Assembly (NCBI GenBank): GCA_963556195.1
Contig: OY744551.1
Location: 13,445,096 to 13,509,095 of the forward strand
Length of the DNA: 64,000 nucleotides
Direction: 5' to 3'
Source: Sepiola atlantica
Taxonomy: Eukaryota > Mollusca > Cephalopoda > Sepiida > Sepiolidae
The position numbers were made by a program, and so were the translations under genes. This document shows positions 62,240-64,000 of this stretch, piece after piece. The stretch's first letter is position 1, and every line of letters starts with the position of its first letter. Below the pieces are notes generated by a model. That model saw only the letters and a program-made list of their open reading frames with translations, made no database searches and had not been told where the DNA came from.

Positions 62240-62990
62240 GAAAAAGGGGATCACTCGAGAAACAAAGAAATTCAGGTCAGCAGAATGTGTGTATTAAGTT
62301 GACTTTAGATACTAAATTTGAATGAATAACTTTTTTCCTGAGTTTTGTTTCCTATATATTTTAATAGACGAGTCCTTAAAGTCCATTTCTATTTCATTGT
62401 TCATAAAAGTAGATTTCAATAATGAAGCAGAAAATACCCTTCTACAGGGTGGGCCAAAATAAGGGTCCTATCTTTAAATTTGAATAACTTGAATTTGAAT
62501 AACTTCCACGAAATAAAAGTTAAACTCACCAAACTTTATGTGTGTGTAGACTGACCCTTCCGAGAGTTTTTGAAATAAACAAAACAGATTTTAGCCGAAA
62601 AACACTTCTTAAAACTTACAAAAACTAAAGTATTGTTTTTTACACGGTTTTGAGTTTTTTAAGCAAAAATAATGTTTTCTAAATGAGGGTACGTTCCTTA
62701 GGGCTAATACGGCTCATGCTTGCTTCGGAAGGGGTCCTTTACTTATTCTAAAAAAAAAATTTTTTAAATCAATAAATTAAAAAGTTATGAATTTTTAAAA
62801 ATAGGACCCTTATTTTTGCCCACCCTGTAGAAGATTATAAACAAAAAGTCATGGCCGTTTATTTAAATATTTAATCGTCCATGTCTTTCATTTGGAGCGA
62901 CCATTCATAAACGTGCCACAAACAAAGAGATGACGGTCAGTATTATAATCGAATTAGATTGGCTTTAGCTACCAACATTCACTTGTACAA
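62240..62990. repeat. Diverged direct duplication flanking the MITE
   Basis: 62255-62330 (AAACAAAGAAATTCAGGTCAG then TTGACTTTAGATAC) resembles 62915-62990 (AAACAAAGAGATGACGGTCAG then TTGGCTTTAGCTAC), on both sides of the element at 62445. Confidence 0.5.
62445..62827. mobile_element. MITE-like element, 31-bp terminal inverted repeats
   Basis: CAGGGTGGGCCAAAATAAGG at 62445 is complementary to CCTTATTTTTGCCCACCCTG ending at 62827; each end is flanked by TA (62443-62444, 62828-62829). 383 bp and no ORF. The TA target and CAGGGTG ends fit a non-autonomous Tc1/mariner-superfamily element. It lies about 340 bp upstream of the gene 3 TATA box. Confidence 0.82.
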
Positions 62991-63169
62991 TCATTCTGTG
63001 GGAATATATAATTACCAATGAGATTTCCTGAATGGCGTCTTTGTCTATTTCAGTTTATTCGAAGACTAAAAGTTTTTTGTCAACCCGTAAACATTTTTGT
63101 CACCGTCTTTCAACATTCTGCTCGATTATTTATAATTAAGTACGAGATTTTAATTAGGAAAAACACGGG

Positions 63170-63176
63170 TATAAAT
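63170..63176 (+). promoter_or_regulatory. TATA box of gene 3
   Basis: CGGGTATAAATTCAGGTGTG, 98 bp before the ATG, preceded by GATTTTAATTAGG. The leader to the ATG is nearly identical to that of gene 1. Confidence 0.87.
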
Positions 63177-63267
63177 TCAGGTGTGTTTGACTGTTCGGCC
63201 ACAGATCAGCCATTCTTGTGTTTCCATTCACTTTTGGTTTAGCTGAGAAGTCGAGAACCACTCCACC

Positions 63268-63400
63268 ATGCCTAACTACACTCTCCATTACTTCAATGGC
63301 CGCGGCCGTGCCGAGTGCATGCGTATGATGTTCCATATGGCCGGCGTCAAATACATGGACAAGAGATACGAATTCTCCGACTGGGATCGTTGCAGGAATG
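63268..63400 (+). CDS. S-crystallin gene 3, exon 1 (gene continues beyond window)
   Basis: 133 nt from ATG in a CACCATG context to a GTAAGA donor, leaving phase 1, as in genes 1 and 2. The 44 encoded residues are identical to those genes, with synonymous changes. Intron 1 starts at 63401 and contains (TC)n(TA)n at 63460-63536 and (TA)n at 63807-63877. Exon 2 is not in the remaining 600 bp. Whether the rest of the gene is intact cannot be seen. Confidence 0.95.
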
Positions 63401-63459
63401 GTAAGACACTGTTACTAATTTTATTGTTTGGTTTTGGCTTACTCTTTCTGTGACCATAT

Positions 63460-63475
63460 CTCTCTCTCTCTCTCT

Positions 63476-63536
<61 letters not shown>
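63460..63536. repeat. (TC)n(TA)n in intron 1 of gene 3
   Basis: Begins 60 bp after the exon 1 donor. Intron 1 of genes 1 and 2 also carries TA arrays near the donor. Confidence 0.94.
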
Positions 63537-63537
<1 letters not shown>

Positions 63538-63584
63538 TAAATGAAAAAGGAAAAAATCACGAGATGTGTTTTTTTATATATTAA

Positions 63585-63630
63585 TCAACTTTTCGTCTTT
63601 ATTGTAAGACTTCCTCAGGATTATAATTTG
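63585..63630 (-). other. CTGAGGA...GACGAAAA hairpin motif
   Basis: Minus strand: CCTGAGGAAGTCTTACAATA then AAGACGAAAAGTTG, a stem GTCTT/AAGAC between CTGAGGA and GAAAA. Same layout as at 33489-33635. Confidence 0.55.
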
Positions 63631-63803
63631 AAGAAAAATAGCATGGAAGTACATCGAAATTTTCGGTTGACATGATGGGTTTATAAGGAAAAGTAGTAGC
63701 CGTGGCTACTGTGAGCGCTGGAGGAGAGTCCAGGCTTCGAGAAGTCAGTAGTGGCGAAGAATGAAATACATATGAAAAGCTTTGAGTGGGTACTATTAAG
63801 GCA

Positions 63804-63806
<3 letters not shown>

Positions 63807-63877
<71 letters not shown>
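63807..63877. repeat. (TA)n array
   Basis: About 70 bp of TA in intron 1 of gene 3. Confidence 0.95.
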
Positions 63878-63879
<2 letters not shown>

Positions 63880-64000
63880 TAATTCAGTGTTATGAGATGA
63901 GTCAAAAACGTGCTCAATTACTTGTGCAGCAGCATGTATACTTTTCTTCAATGGACAATATAAATTAGTTACATGGAATCACTGGGAACTCAAAGCGCAG

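Overview
The window is about 70% A+T, extremely rich in (TA)n and (AAT)n microsatellites, intron-rich and full of retroelement debris. It carries S-crystallin genes, the lens proteins that cephalopods derived from sigma-class glutathione S-transferase, so the source is a cephalopod nuclear genome. Squid or octopus cannot be settled from this sequence alone. No prokaryotic features are present.

The real genes are a cluster of three S-crystallin paralogues. Gene 1 (minus strand, 4502-19649, six exons, 300 residues) and gene 2 (minus strand, 40699-53542, six exons, 292 residues) are both intact. All splice sites are GT-AG and all phases agree. Gene 3 (plus strand) shows only exon 1 (63268-63400) and runs off the window. 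Genes 1 and 2 are in tandem; genes 2 and 3 are divergent, with start codons 9.7 kb apart. Outside exon 4 the two complete proteins differ at only 2 of 205 residues. Exon 4 encodes a Gly/Met/Ser-rich repeat loop of 95 codons (gene 1) or 87 codons (gene 2). Each gene has a TATA box in a shared promoter block, and genes 1 and 2 have AATAAA signals after the stop.

Layout. 1-4500: AT-rich flank with a mariner transposase relic. 4502-19649: gene 1, whose introns hold a young, internally deleted gypsy-type LTR element with a GTTAT target-site duplication, (AAT)n arrays, a 49-bp inverted repeat and a 29-bp minisatellite. 20131-22692: a 14-copy, 183-bp satellite about 480 bp upstream of gene 1. 22700-40500: transposon graveyard (LINE fragments, a Penelope-like element, a Tc1 element, a gypsy-type element with a nested SINE, a triplicated 335-bp tRNA-like repeat). 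40699-53542: gene 2, with minisatellites, a 373-bp telomere-type (TTAGGG)n block and a Penelope-like GIY-YIG fragment in its introns. 53600-63200: TA arrays, foldback elements including a nearly perfect 387-bp palindrome, and further SINE copies.

The most unusual dispersed element is a roughly 340-bp SINE-like repeat whose 5' head matches the 5' end of U2 snRNA. It has four body-containing copies (29499, 36288, 60459, 60839) plus one isolated head (59911). Coordinates of repeats and transposon relics are by eye and approximate at the edges; exon coordinates are base-resolved from splice sites and reading phase.
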